Notes: generated by a model from the letters alone, not told the origin. A stretch of 64,000 nucleotides of DNA from Batillaria attramentaria (GCA_018292915.2 JACVVK020000481.1:154501-218500); one strand, 5' to 3'. Numbered from the stretch's first letter, positions 37,156 to 49,512 are shown. Translations and numbers: made by a program.

Positions 37156-38932
37156 ATGGCGACTGCTTCAGTTCAGCCCAGTGATACAGAGTGTCCTGTT
37201 TGTCATGAGAATTTCTCCACCCCTAAAATCCTTCCCTGCGCCCACCTTCTGTGTCGTCACTGTCTTGTGACGTGGATGAAATCCGACACTGGAGCGCAGT
37301 GTCCGTTGTGTCGTGACGTCATTGCTGACGCCACAGAAAGGGCCGGTAAATCCTTGGACGTTATCGCTGACTCGCTGCCTACCGACTTGGCCATGGAGGC
37401 TAGGGTGGAATGCGCGGCCATTCTCAGCAAGAAACATGTTTGTGGTGGATGTCAGAGCTCGCCGGCCACGTCCATCTGTCTCAACTGTGGCGACATGATG
37501 TGTGCTGTCTGCAGCAAATCCCACAAGAATTTTTCAGCGACAAAACACCATGATGTGGAAGACCTGGCCACCATGACTGCAGAACGTCTGGCTGCCAACC
37601 GCCGCTTGTCCTGTTCCGTGCACAATGACGAACAGGCCAAACTCTACTGCCCCACCCACGGGGCCGCCATCTGCCACCTATGCGCCACATCCAAGCACCG
37701 CGCATGTCCGGAAGTGACGGAGCTGGAGGAAAAAATGCAGGAGGCGCGTACAGTGCTGGCGGAGCTGGCGGCCACACTGAAGGCCGGAGAGAGCAAGCTG
37801 GAGGGGGCGATCAGCGAGCTGGATCAGTATCTGGTGGACATGGAGAAAGCAACACAGGCTGCCCTGGCCGACATTGACCGCAAGTGTGACCGCCTGCAGA
37901 GTTGCGTGGAGGCCTGTCGCAAACGTATGAAGGAGCTCGCTAAGGGAGCTAACTCTGAGGCCAAGAAACGTGTAGAAGAAACAAAATGGTGTCTGTTGAA
38001 GCGACGTGGAAGAGTGACGTCACACTGGCGACTGGTGGATCGCGTTGGAGACAGGATGCCCCGTGTGTGTGGTGTCAGCGACATGACCTCCACGCTCCAC
38101 ACTCGCGTAAAAGGCATTGACCTCAGCGTCACCTTGCCTGCTGACCTGAAGGCCGTTGCCAAGACAACACTAACGATAGACGAGAAGGCTCTGGACCGTA
38201 TTGAACGTGAACTGTCCCAACTAGGCCAGCTGAGTGTGACGCCCGCTGTGGAAGTTGCTTCAACGCCATCCGCCCCAGGAGTGACAGGAGACATGGCCGC
38301 TTCACAGGCTGTGGGTCAGGTAACGGTCAGTGTCGTCTGGTAAATACAATAATTGTGGTACTGTGTGACCCAAGTCATGTATCTTCCTTTCTCTCCTGGT
38401 GTGGATAAATTTACATTCATTTGAGTTTATTTGATCCTGCATTTTATCAACGAATAGTAGTAGGTGTGTGGGGCGAGGGGGGGGGGGGGAGGTGCGTTTG
38501 TCCACACAACAATGCTGTAAACATGGCGATATGATTCAGGCGACAAGCTGGCGATTCCACACGAACCACGGGAAGAACATCGTGCTGAGTAACAACCAGC
38601 AGACGGCGGAGAGAGTCAGGGGGGATTATTATGACGCCATCGTGATTTCCAGTGAGGCCATGACGACAAACACACTGTATGAGGTATTGCTACAGATTGT
38701 AGTCACACAGTACTTATGATGGTGTAATGCAGGCGTATGGTTTGTATGGTTTTCTAACATTTCCTTACTTTCTACACAGACTTTATCGTTGTTTTGTTGT
38801 CGATATTTCACTTCCGTATTTTAATCTCCTTTTTATTGTTGTTCCTTCTTATCAGTGTGTGTGTTAAAAAGGCGCTAAAATCGCTACTAAGCGCGTATAG
38901 TGCCAATAAGAGCTGAAAGAAATCGCTACAGG

Positions 38933-39004
<72 letters not shown>

Positions 39005-40575
39005 AGATGTGTGGAGACAGGAAGTCATCTGTGTTACGGGTCTTCACCAAGACTCAGACAACAAAACCCATCATGACAAAACACAAACATGAGAGAAACG
39101 TGCGGTCAGTTCATGTAACAGTAAACGCCTGTTTAAATGATGTGTGGTTTATCTGTGAAGGTACGACTGGATGCAGTGGAAGGAAACACAAAGGGGTGTA
39201 CCCTGTTGTGTGGTGTGACTGTCGGGGACCCGGCCACCCTCACCCTGCCCTTGTTTCCTGCAGAATGGACACAGGCTGTTGTGATTGGATATGGCGTTGT
39301 TTGGCAGTACGGCCCTAAGGTAAGGGGCGTGTGATATCGGCACGTGATGACGTGTGAAACATGCTCGGATAACACATTTTGATTCAATACTTATATGGTT
39401 ATACACATTCCGACACAGCACAGAGCTAAATTATGTAATAATATTTTTTAGTTCATGTGAAAATTTTGAAGTTACACGCGTTGTAGAAAACTCAGTTTCT
39501 GTTGAAACGTACATTAAGTCTAAAACGTTTTTGTTGTTGATTTTTAAATGAAAGAATTCAGTGGTCCGCCCAATATTCCTAACAAAACAAGCCACACAGT
39601 CAATTCCGTGACCGTAGCTGAATGTTGCATCGCTTTTAGTTACTTACTGTGATAGACTTTTGATTGAGATGAACGGCACCATGTGATTACAAACTGTGAT
39701 ATTGCCACAGACGGACAGTACCGTAGGAAAGTCACTGTGCGGTCTGCGTGAGGGAAGCCGTGTCGGGGTGCTAGTGGACACCGCCAACAATCTCCACCTG
39801 TATGTGGACGGACAGCACCAAGGAGTGGCCGCCAGGAACATACGTCACCCGTGTCACGCTTTCTTCGATGTTGGCTCTCCAAACAAAAAGGTGAAGTTAA
39901 AATACAGCGGAACAGTAATCGCGTTGCTAACCACGTCACACTTGCGGGAGATAACTGCTACAATCACAAGAAGTGTAACATTGGCTATTATAGTTCTCTT
40001 ATATTTTTCTCTTTTTTTCGGGAGAGGGTGGGGGGGGGGGGGCTTCTTCTCATAACAAATTCGCTTTAAAAAAATGAATCAGTACAAGTGATTTGAAGTG
40101 GTTTGCTATTTTCTCAATATCTGTTTTCACGGTCATGCATGCAAAGAAGGAAACGATAGAGCGTCGCTGTCGCTGTTCAGTGTAAATGAAGGAATAACGT
40201 GGTTCACACACACTTCCTATAAACATCCCCTACTCTGGGCTCGGGTTATGAGTTCGAATCCCGGTCGGGGCCAACTATATGTGCTGGCCTTTTTCTCGTT
40301 GCCCCGTCATTGATGTCAACCGCGCGTGGTGGAAAAAGACGTTAGACTCCCAAACACCCACCCACCCACTCTGGTCTCGGTACTAACGGGGTTTACACGA
40401 ATCCACGAAATAACAATCTCCATAAAGTTTAAAAAGGTTTCAATCAACCATAACGTTTACAGTCAGATTCCTACCATTCTTTATAACGACTGTTGGAAAT
40501 TCCGGGCTTTTTTTTTAATAGAAATTAAAGTATGTCATGGTGTGTGTATACTTCTGTAAAACATCAGTATAAGTA

Positions 40576-40640
<65 letters not shown>

Positions 40641-41466
40641 GGCATCAGCTACGGTCACCACCCTTACAGGTTCGTCTAGATTCAGTAAACATTGAACAGG
40701 TTGCCGAGCGCCGCTTCTTAGGGGTGCATGTAGACGATCAGTTGAAATGGGTGTACAACATCAATGCATTATGCCGTACAATCTCAAAAAATGTATTTTT
40801 GTTGTCACAACTAAGAGATATCACTGACATTCACAGTCGCACTCTCTTCTTTCACGCACACATCAAGTCTCACGTCGACTATGCTTCCACCATTTGGGAC
40901 AACTGCAGTGAAGTGCATTTCAACAGACTGAATTCGTTATACAAACGAGCGGTAAAAATGGTCATTCCTGGACCTATTCCGACTATACAAAAAATGAAAC
41001 GGATGAACATTCTTAGTCTCCGAGAACAGCTCATGTTTAACAAATGTGTGTTCATGCATAAAATTCTCCATAATGCGGTTCCACCTTATTTAGCATCTCT
41101 TGTCGGACTGGACCATACGCGTGTGAGGACTTCGAGGAATAACACTCTTCCCCTACCCCTACCTCGCATAGATTTGTTTAAAACTAGTCTCTCTTTCGCA
41201 GGAGCTTTTCTCTGGAATTCATTGCCATCATGTATTAAAACGGTCCATTCACTGCGAACATTTAAGCAGTTACTTACGCAGTAGCTTGCAAACCTCATGT
41301 AGCTCGAAAGCACATGCTAAAACTGAGGGACACCCATTACCTCACTGTTCGAGGTTTCTGATATGTAGTATCATGCTCTTTCAAAATTTCAAATGTAAAT
41401 GCATATAGACATGTACATGTACATGTATGTATTAGTCCACGCTGAAACTTGCTAACTTGATGAGTG

Positions 41467-41517
<51 letters not shown>

Positions 41518-41821
41518 CCTGTAAATATTTGATCTCAATGTTTTAATTTTCTTTGCTAGATGTGTTTTAGTAGTGTGTAGCAACGGCAAGTTTGTAAATA
41601 ATTGACGATCTTCTCTGTCAAAACTTTAACCGTTGAAAAATAAAGTTTCATCATCATCATCATCATCATCTCTCTCTCATTTTAATTTAGTACGTTAGCT
41701 TAGCTTCGCATAGCATAGCATAGGTAGGCTTACCTTCAACTACGTTTACCTATCTGGTAATGTATTGTCTCCTGTCTTTTTCGTACAGATGACAACTCTT
41801 CCCTTGAGAGCCATGCAGTGA
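37156..41821 (+). CDS. TRIM-NHR gene 2: RING, B-box 1, B-box 2, coiled coil and NHR domain
   Basis: Coding exons 37156-38319, 38540-38683, 39161-39319, 39711-39890 and 41789-41821, all phase 0, give 559 codons. The first exon matches gene 1 closely in RING and coiled coil, with all zinc ligands kept. B-box 1 differs sharply (CAVCSKSHKNFSATKHH in place of the gene 1 text). NHR differences are RGDYYDAIV in exon 3, EGNTKGCTLLCGV and LPLFPAEWT in exon 4, and DVGSPNKK at the end of exon 5. Two oddities: the exon 4 acceptor reads CTGTGAAG where the other copies have CTGTGTAG, and without the last splice the frame runs on for about 55 codons into a poly(G) tract. The second point supports use of the 10-codon last exon (MTTLPLRAMQ). 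A LINE fragment lies in the last intron. Confidence 0.83.
38936..39002 (+). repeat. (CA)n array in TRIM-NHR gene 2 intron 3
   Basis: About 33 CA units. The retroelement-like tail that precedes this array in genes 1, 3 and 4 is shortened here. Confidence 0.95.
40238..40369 (+). mobile_element. SINE-A copy lacking its head (intron 5 of TRIM-NHR gene 2)
   Basis: Begins CTCGGGTTATGAGTTCGAAT and runs to the CACCCACCC tail. The flanks match the SINE-A sites in units 1 and 3, so the head was deleted after insertion. Confidence 0.88.
40578..40639 (+). repeat. (CT)n array
   Basis: About 30 CT units at the 5' edge of the LINE fragment. Confidence 0.95.
40640..41669 (+). mobile_element. 5'-truncated LINE in TRIM-NHR gene 2 intron 5
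   Basis: The frame at about 40635-41284 encodes the post-catalytic part of a Jockey/CR1-type RT: RRFLGVHVDDQLKWV, then LLSQLRDITDIHSRTLFF, HIKSHVDYASTIWDN, YKRAVKMVIPGPIPT and SFAGAFLWNSLPS. Its 3' end reads AAATAAAGTTTCATC followed by (ATC)n, the same family as 5060-5996. A (GA)n run at 41469-41514 has arisen inside the 3' UTR. The matching intron in genes 1 and 3 lacks this element. Confidence 0.85.
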
Positions 41822-42128
41822 AACAAGAGAAGTGTAATGGGCGGTAGCTGGTACAGTGACTGTATCTCTCATCATGTGCTGTCTGTCACAACTCTCACCC
41901 AGCAACTCTGTATACATACAATTTGGTTTTTTATCCATATGTGAAATAGTAACCATAAAACTATAAACTGTGCAAGAGAATAACCATTTCACATCATCAG
42001 AACCATTTCATATCATTGTCTGTTTTTATTCGGTGTTGTTTCATATTCTGTTTCGTACCAAACCCGTGTACATGCTGCCATTATTTGATGAGGTGTTGTT
42101 TTATAAACTGTAATGATAGTAAACATGC

Positions 42129-42493
42129 ACAGCTCAGTATAACACTTGGCACAGCACTGTCGACTTTCGTTCTTATGACTTACACTACAATGTACATACA
42201 CACAACTCAGTATAACACTTGGCACAGCACTGTCGACTTTCGTTCTTATGACTTACACTACAATGTACATACACACAACTCAGTATAACACTTGGCACAG
42301 CACTGTCGACTTTCGTTCTTATGACTTACACTACAATGTACATACACACAACTCAGTATAACACTTTGCACAGCACTGTCGACTTTCGTTCTTATGACTT
42401 ACACTACAATGTACATACACACAACTCAGTATAACACTTGGCACAGCACTGTCGACTTTCGTTCTTATGACTTACACTACAATGTACATAATA
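42129..42493 (+). repeat. 73-bp tandem repeat, 5 units (unit 2)
   Basis: Unit begins ACAACTCAGTATAACACTTG and includes AGCACTGTCGACTTTCGTTC and TACACTACAATGTACATA. Starts are at about 42129, 42202, 42275, 42348 and 42421. The same array is at 54705-55066 in unit 3 and is absent from unit 1. Confidence 0.95.
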
Positions 42494-43466
42494 TTATAGC
42501 TGTTGTAGCGAGTGTAAAGCGATTGACTATTTCGTGACATCTACACACTGCGTTTGTTTTCGTCACAAGTGATGAAACTTAAAAGGCGGACGTTTAGCAC
42601 GTATCATGTTCGTAGAGCACGTATCATGTTCGCATAACACGTATAAATACGTGTTACACCCCCGTTGCATTACTGACTAGAGTGTGAAGGGACATAATCC
42701 TGGCTTCAAGTGAAATAGACTCCAGAGTGCAGTCCCTTTTCGGCGGGGCGTGAAAATGTGACTGCTTACAGCCAGCGCCATTTTCAAAAATGGCGATTTT
42801 TATTTTTTTTTTAGAAAAGCGAAGACTTGTGTGTCATATGAATCGATTTGAAACGAAGTCTTGAATATCCGACCACTTTTCGTTTGGGCAAAATCTTTGC
42901 CAGCGGACAATTATTGTTGCGCTTTGATGGCACTGTTTACGTGGTACACTGATCCAACAGGATGTGGGTAAACGGCAAGGGGGTTGCACTCTGACAGGCC
43001 AAGGTGTTGCACTCTACAGGCAAGTATTGTTGTACGGTGCAGACGATCACGTCCCTGCCTTGTGGTGGAATAAGAGACGATTACAAAAGCATACACACCC
43101 GTGCTCTAGGACTGAAGGTAATAATAGATCTGCCCATTCAGACAGAGACATGTTATGTGTGTCTCTGATTCAGAAACACGCCTACTTTCACACTGAGGAC
43201 AGCCTGCCATCACTTGCGCCATTGAGGATCCCTCTGGGTTCAAAGCTGGTCAAGGATGACATAGTGCGCGACCTTGTGTTTGAGAGCACCGAGACAATTT
43301 AGGCCCGTCACGGTAACGCAGTGAGCGCCATTTCCCCACCGTGCACAGAGGTACTTTCCACTGAAAGACTCTGTGCTCCAGAGAGTGCAAGTGAAAACCC
43401 CACGTTTGGTGGCGTCATCGAGGATACAGAACAAAGGAAGTAACTCCTATCCACGGAGGTTGGGGT
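42494..43466 (+). other. Spacer of unit 2 with a 112-codon ORF shared with unit 3
   Basis: Positions 42715-43405 are present in units 2 and 3 (55285-55976) and missing from unit 1, where the flanks are joined near 32885. The segment holds an ORF at 42964-43302, intact in both copies (55535-55873), rich in His, Arg and Cys with no recognised domain. A GCGCCATTTTCAAAAATGGCG palindrome-like string occurs at about 42776. Preservation may only reflect recent duplication. Confidence 0.5.
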
Positions 43467-45030
43467 CACCACTGTAACGTAAGGCGGTCTCACACTTTCA
43501 CTCCGCTTTCACATCACAGACATTCAGAAAGGCACGCATGCAAACGTCATCCACTCCCTTTCATACACACAAGCAAATAGTTATTCTTTTGACTGAGACC
43601 TTTTATACACGAAAACAATCACATGAATTAATAAGTAGATTTAAGGCTTAACTACATTCACAGCTGAAAAACAGAAGCCTCCAAATTCACCAGCACATCG
43701 GTTATTCAAAGGATATGTGCCTGGATATAAAATGTACTACAACGCGGACAAAACCACTACTTACACAATTAGATGTGAAATAAATAAAGTGAAATAAACA
43801 AGCAGAACTCAACAAGCTTGGTCAAAATGATGCTGCAGACTGGGTGAAGACTTGTTGGTCTTGAATAGAAAATATATACACGAGTCCAGACGATTCCTCT
43901 GGGAATTCCGGGCGATTCAAATCTTCTCACCTTCTCCTGGAATGAGTGAAGGGAAGCACTTCTTCTGGAAGTGACTTGAACGATGCTGGACCGCAGACAC
44001 CTTCAACAAAGAATACGCTGAGGATGGTGTACCCCATCAGACTCAGGGATAGCTCCACCTTGACACGGCGCTCGACTGGATGGCTGCGCGTGATCTCAAG
44101 GGAGACAACACACACGTCGCTGGCTTCAAGCTCCACAACGACGGGGCAGACAATAGAAGACAAACATGGTGTCGCGTACGCTGATCAGGCGGACATATTA
44201 CAATGCGGTCAGCTCACCGGGTCTCCGGCGTCGTTCCTGTACAATATTAACCCGTAATTACTACCACTATCTCGGATAGTATTTCTTCTCCATAAACTAA
44301 TTTTGATCCTGAACAAAGTTCCATTTCAACAACAATAACATCTGACATCGATCTCGAAAGTTCCAGTTATGAATTGATATCAGAAATTCTCAACAAATTC
44401 ACCTTCCAGTTACCAAGTACCCATACAATATCAAACAGTCAAACTTATATCCTCATCATCAACCTCAAACCATATTCTCACAACTGATTCCTCACAAGAA
44501 TGAAGTACAAAACATCCTACCAAAAATTCTCTCAACTGAATAACCATTTGAGAAGTCCAACATTCAGAACTAAATCAGATATACATCATAATAGCATCAA
44601 GTTATCCATAGGGTTACCAAACAATCCACTTGGTCTTGAAACAGACAAACAATATTCAAAAATCAAACATACCTGTAGCGCTATGGCATACGGAACACAA
44701 AAGAAGCCGGGTGGGGAAAAAAGAGACCTGTTCCCTCCACCGGTCAATAGTAGGACTGCGCACAATCTTTGTCGCAATTGCTCACTTCGTAAGCTGACAA
44801 CAACTCAGGTCTACTTGTGTTACAGCAGTCTCTAGTACAGAGTAAAACTCAAGCAACCGCTATAGCCGTGCATAAACATTTTCCCGCACGTGAAAACGTT
44901 AGGTAGACTGGGATAAACTCCAGTACAGTACTACCTGTCTAAAACACTAGTTAACACTACACATGAAAATACACCCTTGAAAACGGCAAACACACAACCA
45001 ACGAAAACCCCATAAATGCGGTTTGTCACA
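43467..45030 (+). mobile_element. Insertion specific to array unit 2, identity unknown
   Basis: Units 1 and 3 run straight through the site (about 32942 and 56035), while unit 2 has about 1.56 kb of extra DNA. On the minus strand, 44163-43927 is a coding-like ORF (CPVVVELEASDVCVVSLEIT, then VERRVKVELSLSLMGYTIL) followed by a good donor (AGAAGGTGAGAAG). I do not recognise the protein. No clear terminal repeats were found. Confidence 0.5.
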
Positions 45031-45484
45031 GGGGTGGGGGTGGGGACCTGTTTGTACATAGCTGTACTTGGAAGTACATGTACTGTTTGATTTAAGGGAA
45101 AACATTAGCATCAATAAATAGTGTTGTGTGGAAGCTACAGACGTTGCCATAGTCGTATACTCGTACCTGTATACTTGAGCGGATGTATGTGTGTGCCCCC
45201 CCCCCCCCCCCTCTTCTCTCTCTCTCTCTCTCTCTCTTGGCGGGAAGTGCCCTGCGCATCAGTTCGCACGGTTCTCTCGCAGTGTCATTTTCCAATCTTT
45301 TATCAATCTGTGACTTTTTACTTTAATCAAGAAAGGTTCCTGAACACGATGGATTGGCTTTTGTGAGTGTTGGACGCATATCCAGTGAGTGTATAGACTT
45401 TACAATCGTACTCTGCATGAAGGCAGCGCCGCAGTGTAGCCAAGCCAATATGTTACATGATATAATGTGTAGGGTATGACATGT

Positions 45485-45507
45485 ATGGTACGGTATGTAT
45501 GTATGTA

Positions 45508-45551
<44 letters not shown>

Positions 45552-45712
45552 CGCGTGCGTGCGTGCGTGCGTGCGTGCATGTATGTATGTATGTATGTAT
45601 GTCTGTATCAGTGCCGGCAGAAGATGGAATTTCGAGGGGGAGGGGGGATGGTTGGGGGGGGGGGGGCAGCAGTTTGATGACTGCAACGGTCAAGTAGTTA
45701 GCAAGGGTGAAC
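45485..45712 (+). repeat. Dispersed repeat E, unit 2 copy
   Basis: (GTAT)n(GT)n(CG)n run, then CGGCAGAAGATGGAATTTCG, a poly(G) tract, GCAGCAGTTTGATGACTGCA and AAGTAGTTAGCAAGGGTG. Copies: 56490-56712 and, inverted, 26057-26225. Confidence 0.85.
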
Positions 45713-45840
45713 AGTCGTGGGACACACGCCTTTATGTTATCTGCAGTGAGTTAGCCAGAAACTGTTTTAAATCCCGTACTGAATTAAAGTTTTGTTTTGC
45801 TACTTTTTTCTGTTGTTTTTGCTTTGGTCTGATTGAAGTC
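45712..45840 (+). repeat. Copy of the SLC13 3' UTR segment (unit 2 spacer)
   Basis: Matches 26643-26772 from GAACAGTCGTGGGACACACG to CTGATTGAAGTC. A (CA)n array follows at 45857-45932. Confidence 0.85.
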
Positions 45841-45856
45841 TTTTCCCGTCATATCA

Positions 45857-45867
45857 CACACACACAC

Positions 45868-45932
<65 letters not shown>
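45857..45932 (+). repeat. (CA)n array
   Basis: About 37 CA units with one CG step. A matching array is at 56857-56921 in unit 3. Confidence 0.95.
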
Positions 45933-45933
<1 letters not shown>

Positions 45934-45939
45934 CTGGTG

Positions 45940-47002
45940 TTTCTGTTTCATGCCCATGACGGACATAATTATATTGATGATAATGGAGACTTGGTATAGC
46001 GCACGGCTCCACCCTTACTGAGAAGAAAGAGTGTTGCAAAAAACATCAGGAGGTTACTGGGGTGAAGCACTGAAGAGATGAGAGATGATGTGTGCGCCGA
46101 GGAATCAACAAACCATTGTATACCATACACGCTACTGCAGCGTCGGTCGTATTCACATAGCGACGCTTCTACACGTACTGTAGCTATACACAGAATTAAC
46201 ATGCTGACCCAGGAAACCAGCCAAGTATAGCGAGCTTACAGTTATTACTGGTGCGTCAGTGTCCCGGCCTATCATGTATCGTGTATGCGGTATCAAACTG
46301 TTAAGGAGACATATCGCACAGTTTAAGCAGTTTAAGCCCACAGATCGACCTAAACTTAAAATGGTGAAAAGAACATAGTCTCATTTAGGTGTGAGCAAAA
46401 TATGAGCCCATTCCGGACCGTCGTTGCTAAGATATCAGCCAAGCTGCGAGTGTACCGGCTGCTAATCGTTACAGTGTATAATGCGCATTGGTATCACGTG
46501 ACACCTAATTACCCTACAACGGTAAACACATACACGATGCGGGCTGGCATGGCTCTCTGGTTCAGTCCCGTGTAGTCACAAGTCAGCGCCAGGCCCACGA
46601 GCATGCAGTCACTCTGACCTACTTCAGTACGCCGCTTGCCCCCCTGTTACTGTAGCGTGCCTCTCGGAACACCCGTCGACAATGATATAAGCAGCGAATT
46701 TCTCGCCTAGCACGTGTGTGAAGTACTGGCACAGCTTACGCAGAAGCAATACTAACTGACAACATGGTGAAATCCAATGTTGACAGGTATATCCGGGTGA
46801 CCGTCCGAAGGGAAGTCACCCCTGTCTATGTGGAGCAGACGAATCCTAATGGCCGCTGCAGTGCTCGATAGTTACGTACTAAATTCGGGCAGGGAGTACA
46901 GTTCACACCGGGCCGATGGCAACATTACAAGTTTACCGAGCTGTAAGACAGCCTTTGGGAAGACCACTGGCCCAATAGTGGCGGTGTCTGTGCGAAACAC
47001 GT
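45940..47002 (+). other. Unit 2 spacer homologous to 56925-58064
   Basis: Non-coding by inspection. It aligns along its length with the unit 3 spacer; the match ends at GTGTCTGTGCGAAACAC. Unit 3 continues there into a 79-bp tandem repeat; unit 2 switches to unrelated sequence. Confidence 0.7.
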
Positions 47003-48925
47003 GGCCCCGTTTGCATTAGCTCAACATACTGCCCTGAGAACGCTCTGAGAGCGTCCTGTCGAGTTTACACTCGGACGAGTCGCTCCGAAAGCGTACCGCT
47101 CTCACACTACCTACAGGTGGTAGTCTGAGGGCGCTCTGGTTTGGGTCGCCTTTGTTTCCGCTATGGCTCATGGGTCGGTGGTAGGGTGTTTGAGGATTTA
47201 ACGCCCTTTTCTACCACATATGGGTGATACCGAAGACGGTGCAACGAGAATAAAAAATGCCAGCACACTACAATTCATGGGCATTTCAAGGTCAGCAAAC
47301 CTGTCTTTTCGGTAGGAGCTGACGGAGGGAGAGGTATGTTAGTTGTTGCGCTGATAGCGTGTTTCCAGTGTATGTGTGAACAGATTTACACTCCGGGGGT
47401 CTGTGTAGGCACTGTTATTCCACCAATGATAAATGTGCCAGGAACTGTATCATCCAGCTGCTAGATAACTGCGACGACGTGATGATATACTGTAAGAACA
47501 ACAGGAGGGTTATTCGGCTCTAGGATTCTATTGCAGCGTAACTGACAGGACATTTGAAGGGAAAAGAATAAACATAAATGCCCCTCAGACTGAATGTGCT
47601 GATCTCAAACAGACTTTGCAGATCAGTTCACTGTATGAACTGTCCACAATGTAAAAACCATAAGTTTCAAACTACTGGCCATGGTATCACAACGTGAAGA
47701 ACAAAGGGCGGAACTGGCAGGACAAAAGTGTTATCTCCCCGATGCAGCAAATGTGGAAAAGTTAAAAATGTCTGTGAGTTGGCTGAATGGTCTGTATCCC
47801 CTTTTCGGCAGAAAATTAATGCGTATATGTGTGGTGCATGTTGTACTGCGTGGGGTCAGTGTACCGGAAGTAATGTGCCTGGTGCTGTGAAACGGAACGA
47901 GTGCACGTAACGCCACCAAACTCATAATGGTCTTAATAAATCTCTCTCAGCTAGTCTTGCAAAGTTTTAATCGCCTCCTTCACATGAGAAGATAATTACA
48001 CTACAGTAACTTTTTGAATCAAGTATAGGGCTGAACTGTGAAATGACGACAATTACAGTACCTTGAATCAAGTATAGGGTTAAACTGTGAAGTGACGGTT
48101 TACTAGGGGTACAGGGCCTTTGTGAACTTCCATCCTGCGTGCTTCAGTTTCTGTGTAGCAAACTATCAATCATCGTTTGGGATAGAGAGGAGATTGTAGG
48201 GTGGATGGTCCAATAATTGGAGATCCTGCCCCTGATCTTACGATTCTGTGATCTTGAACGTAAATTGATCTGCATTATTGTGGAGCATACGGGTATGCTG
48301 TTTTCTGCGTTTGGCGCTAGCCATGCACGATCTGGAAGACTTTGGGAATAACTGTTGTACAATAGCGTGTGACAGTCAATGTCATGTAAAGCATTAAAAA
48401 AACACCAGAATCACCTTTATGAAAAAAAATCACAGGCAAAGACACGAGTCTGCTCTGAAGTTTGGAACAATCAAAAATGGTTTGCATTAATGTTTGTCCA
48501 GCCACATCTGATTGGATTACTTGATGATGATGCCACCACCAATTTAATTTATAATCAAGTAACATTCCTGTTCACTACGTTGCACGACCATTTGGTTTTG
48601 TCTGTCCAAAACAGTAAGTGGAATTTCCTTGAACCTACCACTTGCTGGTTGTTCTGTTCTTTGGTCAGAAGGTGGGGGTAACCGCTGTTATCATGAAGGA
48701 TTCCTTATGAAGTTGTTCATTGATAAGGCAACATCTTTGGCTAATCGTGCGTATTAAGGGATATAGATGTTTTTTATTTGCCTTGTTGGGCAAAGACGTT
48801 TATTTGCTCGTCTGTGGCTGTGAATGCTTTTCTTTTCTTTTCTTTTTTTCATATGGTCATCAGCAGTGCCTCACTCTCCGAATTTGAAACGATTTGTAGA
48901 TTTGCACACAATACAACCTGAAACG
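47003..48925. other. Unit 2-specific spacer segment without a supported gene
   Basis: Starts GTGGCCCCGTTTGCATTAGC, with short palindromic pieces such as GAGAACGCTCTGAGAGCG. A SINE-A 3' fragment (minus) lies at 47189-47268. Two short Cys-rich frames near 47681-47910 (CSKCGKVKNVC, CGACCTAWGQC) hint at a degraded zinc-binding ORF, but no family is recognised. Nothing else was found. Confidence 0.5.
47189..47268 (-). mobile_element. SINE-A 3' fragment
   Basis: The minus strand carries TGGTAGAAAAGGGCGTTAAA and the GTTGCACCGTCTTCGGTATC middle block, both diverged. Confidence 0.7.
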
Positions 48926-48926
48926 G

Positions 48927-49066
48927 AGAGCCAGGACAGCCGAATACTAGAGCGAGGGACTTTCAATGCTCGGGTCGTGAGTTCCAATCCTGACTGGGGC
49001 CAAAAATGTAATGGCCCCCTCTTTGATATCAGACGTACGTGGTGGAAAAGGACGCTAAACTCCCAA
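48927..49066 (+). mobile_element. SINE-A copy with an internal deletion
   Basis: Head GACAGCCGAATACTAGAGCG, B box GAGTTCCAATCC, shortened middle (GGCCCCCTCTTTGATATCAG), tail GGAAAAGGACGCTAAACTCC. A SINE-A lies at the matching place before unit 4 (59771-59940) with the same deletion, so the site was duplicated. Confidence 0.88.
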
Positions 49067-49068
<2 letters not shown>

Positions 49069-49120
<52 letters not shown>

Positions 49121-49147
49121 GCACGCACGCACGCACACGCACACGCG

Positions 49148-49199
<52 letters not shown>
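49069..49199 (+). repeat. (CA)n array at the 5' edge of array unit 3
   Basis: About 130 bases of CA with a (CG/CA) interruption near 49122-49150. Confidence 0.95.
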
Positions 49200-49200
<1 letters not shown>

Positions 49201-49214
49201 GAATGTGAAATCTG

Positions 49215-49448
49215 ACGCATGATCCGTGAGATCACATGACTATCCACAACCCGTGACGTAGGAAGCCGTCGCCGCAGACGACAGGAGCCGCAGTACTGAA
49301 CAAGCCGACCCGTCAGTGACACAGTGACAACTGTAAACAATTACTGATCGCTTTCTGTGTACTGACTGTCTCTGACAGCAACGACATCTCGTCAAGAAGA
49401 CTGTTGAACACTTGTACCCTGTCTACCCGTATCACAACAGTAGGAAGG
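49215..49448 (+). other. Predicted 5' non-coding exon of TRIM-NHR gene 3
   Basis: Same conserved block and donor (AGGAAGG followed by GTAAGT at 49449) as the other three units. The left end is approximate. Confidence 0.55.
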
Positions 49449-49512
49449 GTAAGTAGCGATAATACTGAACGTAAACACGTCTCCATGTTGCCCTATTTTC
49501 GCTTTCGCATTT

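Noticed and set aside
42129..42493. CRISPR-like array (regular 73-bp repeats)
   Set aside because: The whole unit repeats with no unique spacers, and the setting is a eukaryotic intergenic region.
47681..47910. Overlapping short Cys-containing ORFs
   Set aside because: They lie in two frames, are short and have no full zinc-ligand set. Kept only as a remark on a possible degraded element.
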